Virus record (IMG/VR): IMGVR_UViG_3300031857_000310
Coordinates: 1 to 49,236 of that record
DNA from: a virus
Direction: 5' to 3' (one strand)
DNA length: 49,236 nt
The notes beneath the pieces are model-generated. The model was not told the DNA's origin. It did no database searches and saw only the letters and a program-made list of their open reading frames with translations. The first letter of the stretch is position 1, and the number at the start of each line of letters is the position of its first letter. Shown one piece after another: positions 9,043 through 16,798 of the stretch. Both the position numbers and the translations under genes were made by a program.

Positions 9043-9861
9043 TTGAAAGAATTTTTTTTTATATCTGGCTTGCCGCGCTCAGGATCGACGCTGTTAGCTG
9101 CCATCTTGCGGCAGAATCCAGAGTTTTACGCTGATATATCTTCACCAACCCAAAATTTAATCGCGGCAACAATTAATGTTATTACATGCAGTGAGAACAA
9201 TCACTTAATAGATGAAAGAAGACGTAAACAAATTTTGATAGATGTATTTGAGGCTTACTATAAAGAAGTAGCTCAGCCTGTGGTGTTTGACACAAGCCGC
9301 GCATGGACATCAAAAACCGCCTTGTTAAAACTTTTGTATCCACAGACTAAGATTATTTGTTGTGTTCGTGATCTGCCGTGGATATTAGACTCATTTGAGA
9401 GGATTACAGCAAAGAGCTGCCTGTATGGGGCGACTTTGACAGATGATGAAGCACGTCAAACGGTGACAACCCGATGCGATGCGTTGATGGATGTTAAAAA
9501 AGAAGGTCAAGTTGTTAAGCCGTACTACTTTCTTGAAGAAGGGCTTCTGCTAAATCCTGACATGATCTTTTTGGTTGAGTATGAGGGATTGTGCAAAGAC
9601 CCAGAAGGAACTCTCCGCAAGATTTATGAATTTATAGGCAAACCGTATTTTGATCATAATTTTATGAACGTCGAATACGAAAACGAAGTTTTTGACAGTG
9701 CGTTAAATATGAAGAGTTTGCACACAGTGCGCGGCGAAGTGAAATGGCAAGAGCGCGTGTCCATTCTTCCAAAATCGGTATGGGAGAAGTATGCGGGTAA
9801 GGAATTTTGGCGTAAATCAGAGTCAGTTCAATTAATGAGCATCAAATACAAGCATATTTAA
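9043..9861 (+). CDS. Sulfotransferase
   Basis: 272 residues. GLPRSGST at residues 9-16 is the PAPS-binding 5-prime phosphosulfate loop, and IICCVRDLPWILDSF at ~104-117 carries the 3-prime phosphate-binding region with the usual R and S. The C-terminal half (FLVEYEGLCKDPEGTLRKIYEFIGKPYFDHN) matches the end of Sulfotransfer-family enzymes. It should move sulfate from PAPS to a hydroxyl or amine of a sugar, peptide or small molecule. I take TTG 9043 as the start because AGGA lies 7 bases upstream and translation enters the conserved loop nine residues on. It is AT-rich like its neighbour and probably works on the same substrate. Sulfotransferases are uncommon in phage genomes. Confidence 0.85.
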   Translation: MKEFFFISGLPRSGSTLLAAILRQNPEFYADISSPTQNLIAATINVITCSENNHLIDERRRKQILIDVFEAYYKEVAQPVVFDTSRAWTSKTALLKLLYPQTKIICCVRDLPWILDSFERITAKSCLYGATLTDDEARQTVTTRCDALMDVKKEGQVVKPYYFLEEGLLLNPDMIFLVEYEGLCKDPEGTLRKIYEFIGKPYFDHNFMNVEYENEVFDSALNMKSLHTVRGEVKWQERVSILPKSVWEKYAGKEFWRKSESVQLMSIKYKHI

Positions 9862-9886
9862 ATTAGATTAATTTTTGGAGTAAAAA

Positions 9887-10573
9887 ATTGACCCGCTAAC
9901 CCTTCTTGCTGCCGCCAACGCCGCAGTCGCGGCGGTAAAGAAGGGGTGTGAGCTTTACAAAGAAATCAAAGGCGCAGCGGGTGAAGTAAAAGAAGTGCTG
10001 GATGATCTGAAGGAGCAGTACAACAAGATCGTCGATCCGACGCCAGTGCAGAAGCAGCAGTACCACGCAGAAGTCCAGCGGGTGCAGGAGATAGCCAAGG
10101 CTGATCCGAATGATGTTTACACCAATATTGGTGATCAGTTGGGTGTGCTGATGGACAGCTACGACGCGCTAAGTAAGGCGTTACTGGCAGAGCAGGTGGC
10201 AGGCAGCAAGGTCTACAAGGGCGAGGAAAGTATTGGTAGACGGGCGTTACGGCGCATCATCATAACGACTAGGTTGGACGCGATGCTGACTGAGATACGC
10301 GAGACGATGGTGTACCGAGCGCCGCCTGAGTTGGGGTCACTCTGGAGCAAGTTCGAAGAGATGTGGCAGACCATTGTCAAAGAGCAGGAAGCAGCCCACG
10401 CCGAGGAACTTAGACTGATACAGATGGCAAGATGGCGACGAAGAAAAAGGATAGCGGAAATCAAGGCAAAAGCGGCATGGGTTTCGGCAGTAGTGTTCGT
10501 AGTTATATGGGCGGTGGGTCTAATGTGGCTGACGACAAGAAGCACGATGATGAGAACGTCCCTTGGTCACTAA
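9887..10573 (+). CDS. Conserved phage membrane-anchored protein, probable ATT start
   Basis: 228 residues if read from ATT 9887. The reading frame is open from the TAA at 9881, and the N-terminus then reads I/M-DPLTLLAAANAAVAAVKK, then GCELYKEIKGAAGEVKEVL, a start I recognise from related phage proteins beginning MDPLTLL. GGAG lies 6 bases before the ATT. The first ordinary in-frame start, GTG 9995, would remove 36 conserved-looking residues and has no good ribosome site. The middle is charged and helical; a single membrane segment (AAWVSAVVFVVIWAVGLMW) lies near residues 195-213. It precedes the holin and may belong to the lysis or particle-release group. Its 3-prime end overlaps the next gene. 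Confidence 0.7.
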   Translation: MDPLTLLAAANAAVAAVKKGCELYKEIKGAAGEVKEVLDDLKEQYNKIVDPTPVQKQQYHAEVQRVQEIAKADPNDVYTNIGDQLGVLMDSYDALSKALLAEQVAGSKVYKGEESIGRRALRRIIITTRLDAMLTEIRETMVYRAPPELGSLWSKFEEMWQTIVKEQEAAHAEELRLIQMARWRRRKRIAEIKAKAAWVSAVVFVVIWAVGLMWLTTRSTMMRTSLGH

Positions 10574-10737
10574 TCGTCGTAGTGCTGGCTGTGTTGTTGA
10601 CGTTCTTTATTGTTATGCCAGTATTAGCATTTATGTACTACGATATGTATTTTGCAACACAGGCGGCTGTGCAAGAAGTTAAGAAGATGAAGGAATTGCG
10701 GAGAGAGATTTTGGAAGAACGACTCTACGGAAGGTAA
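10432..10737 (+). CDS. Small single-pass membrane protein before the holin
   Basis: Up to 101 residues. A strong membrane segment (WSLIVVVLAVLLTFFIVMP and on to LAFMYY) lies at ~45-70, followed by a charged helix (EVKKMKELRREILEER). The start is uncertain. ATG 10432 gives a 142-base overlap with the upstream gene in another frame. ATG 10477, ATG 10507 and GTG 10525 are later choices; GTG 10525 has GGTGGG 6 bases upstream and keeps the conserved-looking part. It ends 3 bases before the holin gene. A holin partner or spanin-like accessory is possible; no family name is offered. Confidence 0.65.
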   Translation: MATKKKDSGNQGKSGMGFGSSVRSYMGGGSNVADDKKHDDENVPWSLIVVVLAVLLTFFIVMPVLAFMYYDMYFATQAAVQEVKKMKELRREILEERLYGR

Positions 10738-10740
10738 ATC

Positions 10741-11253
10741 ATGCTGACTTTAATCTCTACACTTGGCGGCTACATCGTCGCTCTGTTCCCCAGACTTTTT
10801 GACATGCTGCAAGACCGTGCGGACAAGAAGCACGAGCTGGACATCATGCACATGCAGATGCGTCAGCAATTAGCGCTGACTGACAAGGGCTATTCACCGG
10901 CTGATAAGACGGAAGAAGTCCGCGAGAACGATCAGCAGGATCACCAGCAGTATATGGCTCAGATGGGCATGATCTACGGCAACCAAGAGAAACTCTTGGA
11001 ATCCTCGTCTCAGTGGGTGAAAGACATGACTGCTGCCACCCGGCCTTTCGTGACCTTTATCTTCGTGTTTGAGCTAGTCCTGATCAACCTGCTGACGATG
11101 CTGTGGATATTCCTGCACGGCGACAAAGTCACCTCGATTGGCGAGCTGATACAGATCATGGAGATCGTGTTTGACGCTGACGAGATGGCGCTCTTGGGCA
11201 CCATCATCGCTATGTGGTTTGGCTCCCGTGGCAACTCGAAGGCTGGCAAATGA
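10741..11253 (+). CDS. Holin, three-segment GTA type
   Basis: 170 residues. The end reads ATRPFVTFIFVFELVLINLL, an intervening loop with DADEMALLGTIIAMWF, then GSRGNSK. The paired membrane segments and the W-FGSR-type finish match the 3TM holin family first named from gene transfer agents. A weaker hydrophobic stretch lies at the N-terminus (LISTLGGYIVALFPRLF), and the middle is a charged helix. Holins form inner-membrane lesions that time lysis. The lysozyme start overlaps its stop (ATGA), which fixes its place in a lysis operon. Confidence 0.8.
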   Translation: MLTLISTLGGYIVALFPRLFDMLQDRADKKHELDIMHMQMRQQLALTDKGYSPADKTEEVRENDQQDHQQYMAQMGMIYGNQEKLLESSSQWVKDMTAATRPFVTFIFVFELVLINLLTMLWIFLHGDKVTSIGELIQIMEIVFDADEMALLGTIIAMWFGSRGNSKAGK

Positions 11254-11735
11254 AACTGCCGGTTGCCACAATTGCAATGATCAAGCACCACGAGGGGGTC
11301 AGATACAAGCCCTATAAGTGTCCGGCTAAGTTGTGGACTATCGGGGTGGGGCATGTGCTTTACCCTGAGCAGGGCAAGATGCCAATTGAGCAACGAGATA
11401 AGTTTGCCTTAAAACCGGAGGATTTCCGTGTATTCAGCAAAGACGAAGTGGATACGATCCTTGCGAAAGACTTACAGCGTTTTGTCGCTGGTGTTCTTCG
11501 TTACTGCCCTGACCATCTTAACGAAAATCGCTTGGGGGCGTTGGTCAGCTTTGCATTCAATGTTGGGCTAGGCACTCTCCAACGGTCAACCCTGCGGCAG
11601 AAGCACAACCGTGGCGACTTTGAGGGGGTCAAGCAGGAGTTCCTGAAGTTCACCAAGGCTGGCGGCAAAGTCTTGCCGGGTTTGGTGAAACGCCGGAACG
11701 ATGAAATTTCCCTGTACTTCTCGGAGCCCAAGTGA
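11250..11735 (+). CDS. Endolysin, T4-type lysozyme (GH24)
   Basis: 161 residues. E15, C24 and T30 (HHEGVRYKPYKCPAKLWTIG) give the E-8-(D/C)-5-T spacing of phage lysozymes of this family, with Cys in place of Asp. GVGH follows, and the C-terminal lobe has ALVSFAFNVGLGTLQ and a GLVKRR motif. It cleaves the glycan strands of peptidoglycan. There is no signal or SAR segment, so release should depend on the holin just upstream. ATG 11250 overlaps the holin stop; an upstream in-frame ATG at 11214 would place unrelated residues ahead of the conserved start. Confidence 0.92.
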   Translation: MKLPVATIAMIKHHEGVRYKPYKCPAKLWTIGVGHVLYPEQGKMPIEQRDKFALKPEDFRVFSKDEVDTILAKDLQRFVAGVLRYCPDHLNENRLGALVSFAFNVGLGTLQRSTLRQKHNRGDFEGVKQEFLKFTKAGGKVLPGLVKRRNDEISLYFSEPK

Positions 11736-12208
11736 ATCCATATCTAGTTTTGGTAGGTGTAGCCGCTGTCAGCATCTTTGGCGGGCTTTCCTACTACAAG
11801 GGCTACGAGGGCGGTCAGGAGGCTGTACAGCAGGCTTGGGACAAAGAGAAGGCTGAGACAGCCGCTGCCTACAATAAACTGCTTCAGGAGGCTGTAGAGC
11901 GCCAGCAGCAGCTTCAGATGGGTGCGGACAAACTAAGACAGGAGAAGACCCGTGAAACGCGTGATTTGCTTGCTCGGAATACCGCTTTGGCTAACAGCCT
12001 GCGCGACCGCCAAACCCGTCCCGCCTCCGGTGCCGTGCCCAGTGCCTCCAGTGCTGGATCAAGTGCCTGTACCGGAAAAGAGCTTTACCGAGAGGATAGC
12101 GAATTTCTTGTCCGGCTCGGTCGAGAAGGAGACGAGCTCAGGATCGCCCTCAAGCAGTGCTACGCCCAATACAACCAAGTAAGGGAGTCCTATGAGCAGC
12201 GCCGTTAA
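11732..12208 (+). CDS. Rz: i-spanin, Rz-like
   Basis: 158 residues from GTG 11732, which overlaps the lysozyme stop. A single N-terminal membrane segment (PYLVLVGVAAVSIFGGLSYY) is followed by a long coiled-coil stretch rich in Ala, Gln, Glu and Lys to about residue 95. This is the shape of inner-membrane spanins, which bridge the periplasm and fuse the two membranes with the o-spanin at lysis. The o-spanin gene is embedded in another frame at 11952-12182, which strengthens the call. The C-terminal part is constrained by that overlap, and its Pro/Ser-rich patch at ~96-110 reflects it. Confidence 0.85.
   Translation: MNPYLVLVGVAAVSIFGGLSYYKGYEGGQEAVQQAWDKEKAETAAAYNKLLQEAVERQQQLQMGADKLRQEKTRETRDLLARNTALANSLRDRQTRPASGAVPSASSAGSSACTGKELYREDSEFLVRLGREGDELRIALKQCYAQYNQVRESYEQRR
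11952..12182 (+). CDS. Rz1: o-spanin, Rz1-like lipoprotein embedded in Rz
   Basis: 76 residues from GTG 11952, with AGGAG 7 bases upstream. The N-terminus MKRVICLLGIPLWLTAC is a lipoprotein signal with lipobox LTAC, so Cys17 should be acylated and the protein held in the outer membrane. A proline-rich segment (PVPPPVPCPVPPVLDQVPVP) follows at once, as in Rz1 proteins. It lies wholly inside the i-spanin gene in another frame, the arrangement known from lambda-type phages. The pair completes lysis by disrupting the outer membrane. Confidence 0.9.
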   Translation: MKRVICLLGIPLWLTACATAKPVPPPVPCPVPPVLDQVPVPEKSFTERIANFLSGSVEKETSSGSPSSSATPNTTK

Positions 12209-12584
12209 GTCAGATCCGGCTAAATGGAAGCGTATTGTTGCCTCCGTGAAAGCCTCTGGGAAGGGTGGGTCGCCGGGGCAGTGGAGCGCTCGGAAGGCTC
12301 AATTAGCAACTCAGAAATATAAAGGTGCCGGAGGGGGTTACAAAGGCCCAAAAAAGGCAGATAATTCACTTGCAAAGTGGACAAAAGAAGACTGGGGTAC
12401 AAAGTCTGGCAAACCGTCCACACAAGGTTCTGAGGCGACTGGCGAAAGATATTTGCCGAAGCAAGCCCGAGAAAAATTAACTCCTGCCGAGTACGGTGCT
12501 ACGACCCGTGCCAAGAGAGAGGGTACTAAACAAGGCAAACAATTCGTCCCGCAGCCTGAATCTATCAAGAAAAAGGTGTGGTAA
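12192..12584 (+). CDS. DUF5872-like protein
   Basis: 130 residues, very basic. The motifs KADNSLAKWTKEDWGTKSGK, ATGERYLPKQAR, PAEYGATTRAKREG and GKQFVPQP match the DUF5872 family as I know it, found in bacteria, phages and giant viruses without known function. AAGGGAG lies upstream. The first 17 bases overlap the spanin gene and its stop overlaps the next start (TAATG). Being expressed at the junction of the lysis and structural genes does not reveal its role. High charge would suit DNA binding or packing in the particle. Confidence 0.75.
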   Translation: MSSAVKSDPAKWKRIVASVKASGKGGSPGQWSARKAQLATQKYKGAGGGYKGPKKADNSLAKWTKEDWGTKSGKPSTQGSEATGERYLPKQAREKLTPAEYGATTRAKREGTKQGKQFVPQPESIKKKVW

Positions 12585-13219
12585 TGACGACTGCCGCTGT
12601 AATGACATACGATAGCTTGGTTGCTGATATATCAAGCTATCTGGAGCGTACCGATCAGGCGACGCTAGAAAAGATTCCTACGTTCATCATGCTTGCTGAG
12701 CAGGTGATCGCTGCTGAGATCAAGTTTCTCGGCAACCTTACCCCGATGCAATCTAATTATGTAGCCGGTCAAGCGGTGGTAGATAAGCCTGCCCGCTGGC
12801 ACAAGACTGTGTCGATGAATGTCACCGTCGGTGGTGTCAGACAGCCTGTATTCCTGCGTAAATACGAGTACCTGCGGGAGTATTGGCCTGATCCTACCCA
12901 GACCGACCCACCTAGGTTCTACGCTGATTACGACTACACCCACTGGCTGATCGCCCCTACCCCAGACGATGACTATGCCTTTGAGGTGCTGTACTACGAG
13001 CGCATCCAGCCTTTGGATTCGTCCAACCAAACTAACTGGTTCACCATCTACGCCCCACAGGCGCTGCTGTACGGCTCCCTGTTACAAGCTATGCCGTTCT
13101 TGAAGAACGATGAGCGCATACCGATGTGGCAGGCTCAGTACGACAAGATCATGCAGGTACTGAAAGCCGAAGACATCCAGCGGATGGGTGATCGTCAAGC
13201 CATTGCATTGGATAGCTAA
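12584..13219 (+). CDS. Head-tail adaptor, SU10 type
   Basis: 211 residues. The pattern TYDSLVADISSYLERTD, LAEQVIAAEIKFLGNLTPMQ, YLREYWPDPTQTDPPRFYAD and APTPDDDYAFEVLYYERIQP matches the adaptor family named from phage SU10, which forms a ring below the portal and joins it to the tail. ATG 12584 overlaps the upstream stop with AAAAAGG before it. Length and order fit that family. The portal at 46701 looks like the same lineage, so both ends of the connector agree. Confidence 0.85.
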   Translation: MTTAAVMTYDSLVADISSYLERTDQATLEKIPTFIMLAEQVIAAEIKFLGNLTPMQSNYVAGQAVVDKPARWHKTVSMNVTVGGVRQPVFLRKYEYLREYWPDPTQTDPPRFYADYDYTHWLIAPTPDDDYAFEVLYYERIQPLDSSNQTNWFTIYAPQALLYGSLLQAMPFLKNDERIPMWQAQYDKIMQVLKAEDIQRMGDRQAIALDS

Positions 13220-13221
13220 CT

Positions 13222-14448
13222 ATGAGCTACAACAGTCCTTTCACCGGAACGGTGATCCAGCCCACGGATGTTTCTTTCCGTGCGGTAACCCTATCGGCTA
13301 ATACACAGCTTCAGTGGCCTATTAACGGTAATGCAACGGATGACTACGCAGCCCGGATCATGAACGTGACGGCGACGACTTCGGGTCTGTCGCTGTACAT
13401 GCCGCCTGCGAACCAGACTTCGGTAGGTAACGATGCCCTAATCCGAAACGTCGGGGCGAATACCTTCACCGTTAAGACGTATGACAACGCTGGCACGATC
13501 ATCTCAATTGCCGCTGGTGAGGCGAAGTACATTTACATCACCTCAAATAGCACTGAGGCAGGCACTTGGGGCACGATAGCTTTTGGTGTTGGTTCCTCAG
13601 CGGCTGATGCTGCAACATTAGCTGGTTACGGCCTGTTGGCTTCAGGAGTGACGCTTAACCAGTCGCACCCTGTCACGACCTTCAGCACTGATGCTACGGC
13701 AACTGCAGCTTACCGCGCACAGACGTATGTGTGGACGGGTGGTGCTGGTACGCTGACTCTGGATACCGTTAGCAACCTCGGCAACAACTGGTTTGTGATG
13801 CTGAGAAACTCTGGAACAGGTGCCTTGACGGTAGCGGCTCAAGGTGGAACGCAGATCAATGGATCATCCTCCATCATCATGCAGCCATCTGATTCGGCGA
13901 TTGTCGTCTGTTCTGGAACGGCTTTCTATACGGTTGGCTTGGGCAAATCTACCCAGTTCAACTTTACCCAGTTGACGAAAGACGTGTCCGCAGGCGGTAC
14001 GTTTACCCTCACGACTACTGAAGCATCTAACGTCATCCAGAAGTACACAGGAACTTTGGCGGGGAACGCGACGATCATTGTTCCTCCGACGGTTCAGGTT
14101 TACTACATCATCAACGAGGCTGTTGGTGGGGTCAGTAACTATGATGTAACGATCTCAACTGGCTTAGGTAACGATGTCACAATTGCTCAAGGTGAGAGTT
14201 CTATCGTTATCTGTGACTCTGTAAACATCATCGCTGCAATTACTGTTTCGGTAGGTCTGACTAACGTATCGCTCTCAGATGGCACTGTTGCCGCGCCTTC
14301 TCTGAACTTTGCAAACGAAGTCAGTACAGGTATCTACCGAGCTACTTCTGGTGAGTTCAACATTGCTATTTTGGGCGTGAACGAGCTGACAGTCAGTGCG
14401 AACGGTATTACAGCACCGAGTGGTATTTCTGGCGGGACATTCGTATGA
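13222..14448 (+). CDS. Virion or fibre protein ending GISGGTF
   Basis: 408 residues, beta-rich and low in charge. The start (MSYNSPFTGTVIQPTDVSF, then PINGNATDDYAARIMNV) and the middle (VMLRNSGTGALTVAAQGG) follow a common aquatic-phage structural protein. The end (NFANEVSTGIYRATSGEFNI, then GISGGTFV) is the peptidase-free tail that also closes the fibre at 3739-6027. It lies between the adaptor and the probable nozzle, with its stop overlapping the latter, so it may be a fibre anchored at the tail hub. Confidence 0.75.
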   Translation: MSYNSPFTGTVIQPTDVSFRAVTLSANTQLQWPINGNATDDYAARIMNVTATTSGLSLYMPPANQTSVGNDALIRNVGANTFTVKTYDNAGTIISIAAGEAKYIYITSNSTEAGTWGTIAFGVGSSAADAATLAGYGLLASGVTLNQSHPVTTFSTDATATAAYRAQTYVWTGGAGTLTLDTVSNLGNNWFVMLRNSGTGALTVAAQGGTQINGSSSIIMQPSDSAIVVCSGTAFYTVGLGKSTQFNFTQLTKDVSAGGTFTLTTTEASNVIQKYTGTLAGNATIIVPPTVQVYYIINEAVGGVSNYDVTISTGLGNDVTIAQGESSIVICDSVNIIAAITVSVGLTNVSLSDGTVAAPSLNFANEVSTGIYRATSGEFNIAILGVNELTVSANGITAPSGISGGTFV

Positions 14449-16535
14449 CCGCAAAGGTTTTCACCTTAGATACTTTTCCGGGCGTTCAGCGCGACGGTAC
14501 CTTCTTCGACAAAAACTTGTATGTTGATGGTCGTTGGGTGCGCTTTCAGCGCGGTCGCCCACGCAAGATCGGTGGCTATCGATCGATGACAAACGAAGTA
14601 CATGGTTTGTCTCGTGGTATCTTTGTGAACTCTGAAGACGGTTTTAACCGTATCTACAGCGGTTATTCAGCAGGTCTTGAGACTTTTTCGGTCGATAACA
14701 ACGGCATTGGTGCGGGGCTTACGCCTTTTACTTTTGGCGGCAGCATTCTTACTTTAGGGGCAGTTACGGGTGGTACTACATATACTAACGGTACTTATAC
14801 AAATGTTAGTCTTACTGGCGGTACTGGTACTGGCGCTAAAGCAACGATAGTTGTCGCTGGTAACGTCGTCACGACTGTCACAATTACAACAAGCGGCACA
14901 TCTTATTCTGTTGGCGACTCTCTGACTGCGCCAGCTTCTGCTATTGGTGGTACAGGTTCAGGCTTCTCTGTGCCTGTAGCTACAGTTCAATCAGGCTTCA
15001 CCGCGAGTAACTTAAACCTCTGGCAGTTCGATGCGATGTATGACTCTGCTGGGTCACAGAACACCCTGCTTTTAGCACATCCCGGGCTGAATCTCGCCCA
15101 GATCGACAACACAGCGAACTCGGCAGTTTTGGCTGGTTCTGTACTAGGATCGGTTGTCACTCCGCTCAAAGACATTAACGGGCCAACGCCTACAGGTAAC
15201 GTGGTATCGGTCTCAGGGGGTGTGGTGGTTCTGCACCCTTACGTGTTTGTCTATGGTGACAATGGATTGATTAAGAACTCTGCAGCCGGTGATCCGTTCG
15301 ACTGGAACAGCGCAGAGTCTAATGAGGTATCAGCAGCTTCTACGAAGATCGTAAAGGGCTTGCCAGTTCGAGGTGGTTCTAACTCCCCGTCTGGCTTATT
15401 TTGGTCGTTAGATTCGCTCATCAGAGTGTCTTATGCGCCGCAGACTTTGGGTGTGTCTGGTACTCAGAACTGGGCACCATCTACCTATTGGCGCTATGAC
15501 ACCATTTCTAACCAAAGTTCTATTCTTTCTTCTCAGTCTGTTATTGAATACGACGGCATTTATTATTGGATTGGGGTTGATCGGTTCCTCCTATATAACG
15601 GGGTAGTCAAAGAAATTCCTAACTCAATTAACCAGAACTATTTCTTTGACAATCTGAACTACGCCCAAAGACAAAAAGTCTGGGCGACCAAAGTGCCTCG
15701 ATTTGGCGAGATTTGGTGGTTCTACCCGCATGGGGATTCGGAAGAGTGCAATAACTGCATCATCTACAACGTCCGTGAGAACACTTGGTACGACGGTGGC
15801 TTCAGTCCGGGTGCTTCGCGGTCGGCTGGCTACTTCTCGCAGGTCTTTAGGTTCCCAGTGAATGCCGGAACTAACCTGACGACCTCTGAGACTGTCTTCT
15901 CGTCGAACATCAGCACGACGAACGGGAACGCTGACATTGAGATGGCGAACACGAACCAGATTGCTTTGAATCAAGTAGTCGATTCAGCAAGTGTTCCTAG
16001 TGGTGCTTATGTGATTGCTATAGCACCGAGTGCGACACCGGGGAATATTACAGTCACCCTATCTGCGAACGCTACAGCGACACAGACTGAGTTGGCTGAG
16101 TTCCAGACAATGCCGGGGCTGACGACGATCTGGCAGCACGAGATCGGTACAGATGCGGTTGATGGTCAGAATACCTTGGCGATTGAGAGCTACTTTGAGA
16201 CATCGGACTTAGGCTGGGTAGCGGGTGGCCCTGCACAGTCTCCACAGATTCCAAGTGGTAGCGTTGGTGAGAACCGCTGGCTACATGTTGAGCGTGTTGA
16301 GCCTGACTTTGTAGCTTCTGGCGAGATGTATGTGCAAGTTGTTGGTAGACCGTTTGCTCAAAGTGATGACGTTTACAGCCAACAGTATGTATTCCAGCCA
16401 AATACAGGCAAAGTTGACATGCGTGAGCAGCGCCGACTAGGGCGTTTAAAGTTTGGCAGCAACGTACAAGGCGGTAACTACCAGATGGGTCGTGTCTTAA
16501 TTAGCGCCAACTTCGGCGATGTGAGGCCGTTCTAA
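14445..16535 (+). CDS. Probable tail nozzle or hub protein with two inserted beta domains
   Basis: 696 residues. The start (FPGVQRDGTFFDKNLYVDGR, then RFQRGRPRKIGGYRSM) and the core around residues 280-460 (RVSYAPQTLGVSGTQNW, YYWIGVDRFLLYNG, WWFYPHGDSEECNNCI) match a large podovirus tail protein that I assign tentatively to the nozzle. Two segments look inserted: ~100-185 with TNGTYTNVSLTGGTGTGAKA and SVGDSLTAP, and ~480-560 with a Thr/Asn-rich run. Similar repeats decorate fibres of other phages. The end (EQRRLGRLKFGSNVQGGNYQ) is conserved-looking. It follows the adaptor block, as a nozzle would. Confidence 0.7.
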   Translation: MTAKVFTLDTFPGVQRDGTFFDKNLYVDGRWVRFQRGRPRKIGGYRSMTNEVHGLSRGIFVNSEDGFNRIYSGYSAGLETFSVDNNGIGAGLTPFTFGGSILTLGAVTGGTTYTNGTYTNVSLTGGTGTGAKATIVVAGNVVTTVTITTSGTSYSVGDSLTAPASAIGGTGSGFSVPVATVQSGFTASNLNLWQFDAMYDSAGSQNTLLLAHPGLNLAQIDNTANSAVLAGSVLGSVVTPLKDINGPTPTGNVVSVSGGVVVLHPYVFVYGDNGLIKNSAAGDPFDWNSAESNEVSAASTKIVKGLPVRGGSNSPSGLFWSLDSLIRVSYAPQTLGVSGTQNWAPSTYWRYDTISNQSSILSSQSVIEYDGIYYWIGVDRFLLYNGVVKEIPNSINQNYFFDNLNYAQRQKVWATKVPRFGEIWWFYPHGDSEECNNCIIYNVRENTWYDGGFSPGASRSAGYFSQVFRFPVNAGTNLTTSETVFSSNISTTNGNADIEMANTNQIALNQVVDSASVPSGAYVIAIAPSATPGNITVTLSANATATQTELAEFQTMPGLTTIWQHEIGTDAVDGQNTLAIESYFETSDLGWVAGGPAQSPQIPSGSVGENRWLHVERVEPDFVASGEMYVQVVGRPFAQSDDVYSQQYVFQPNTGKVDMREQRRLGRLKFGSNVQGGNYQMGRVLISANFGDVRPF

Positions 16536-16798
16536 TGTCTGATATTGCACTCGTCTACGACCCGAGATACCACACTTGGGAGTCATGGGCTTCGCTTATG
16601 TGTGAAGCGTATGCCACGCAGCAATTGGCTATTCCTGATGGTGAGCAGGATTGGAAGCCTTGGGCGGCTAGTTTGAAGGCGATTGATGTGTTTTCAAATG
16701 AAGCGATACCCGGCCCTTACGTGTATGACAACTGGCAAGACTGGGCGGCTGCATTGGTGAATGCAATCAACGTGATTCCATATCCTCCGGTGAAATAA
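16535..16798 (+). CDS. Small conserved phage protein
   Basis: 87 residues. It contains two matching tryptophan-rich blocks: YHTWESWASLMCEAYATQQ near residue 12 and YDNWQDWAAALVNAINVIP near 63, which look like an internal duplication of a helical unit. It starts on the upstream stop (TAATG) and ends on the next start (TAATG), so it is translated with the nozzle-like and large internal proteins. No function is known to me. Confidence 0.7.
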   Translation: MSDIALVYDPRYHTWESWASLMCEAYATQQLAIPDGEQDWKPWAASLKAIDVFSNEAIPGPYVYDNWQDWAAALVNAINVIPYPPVK

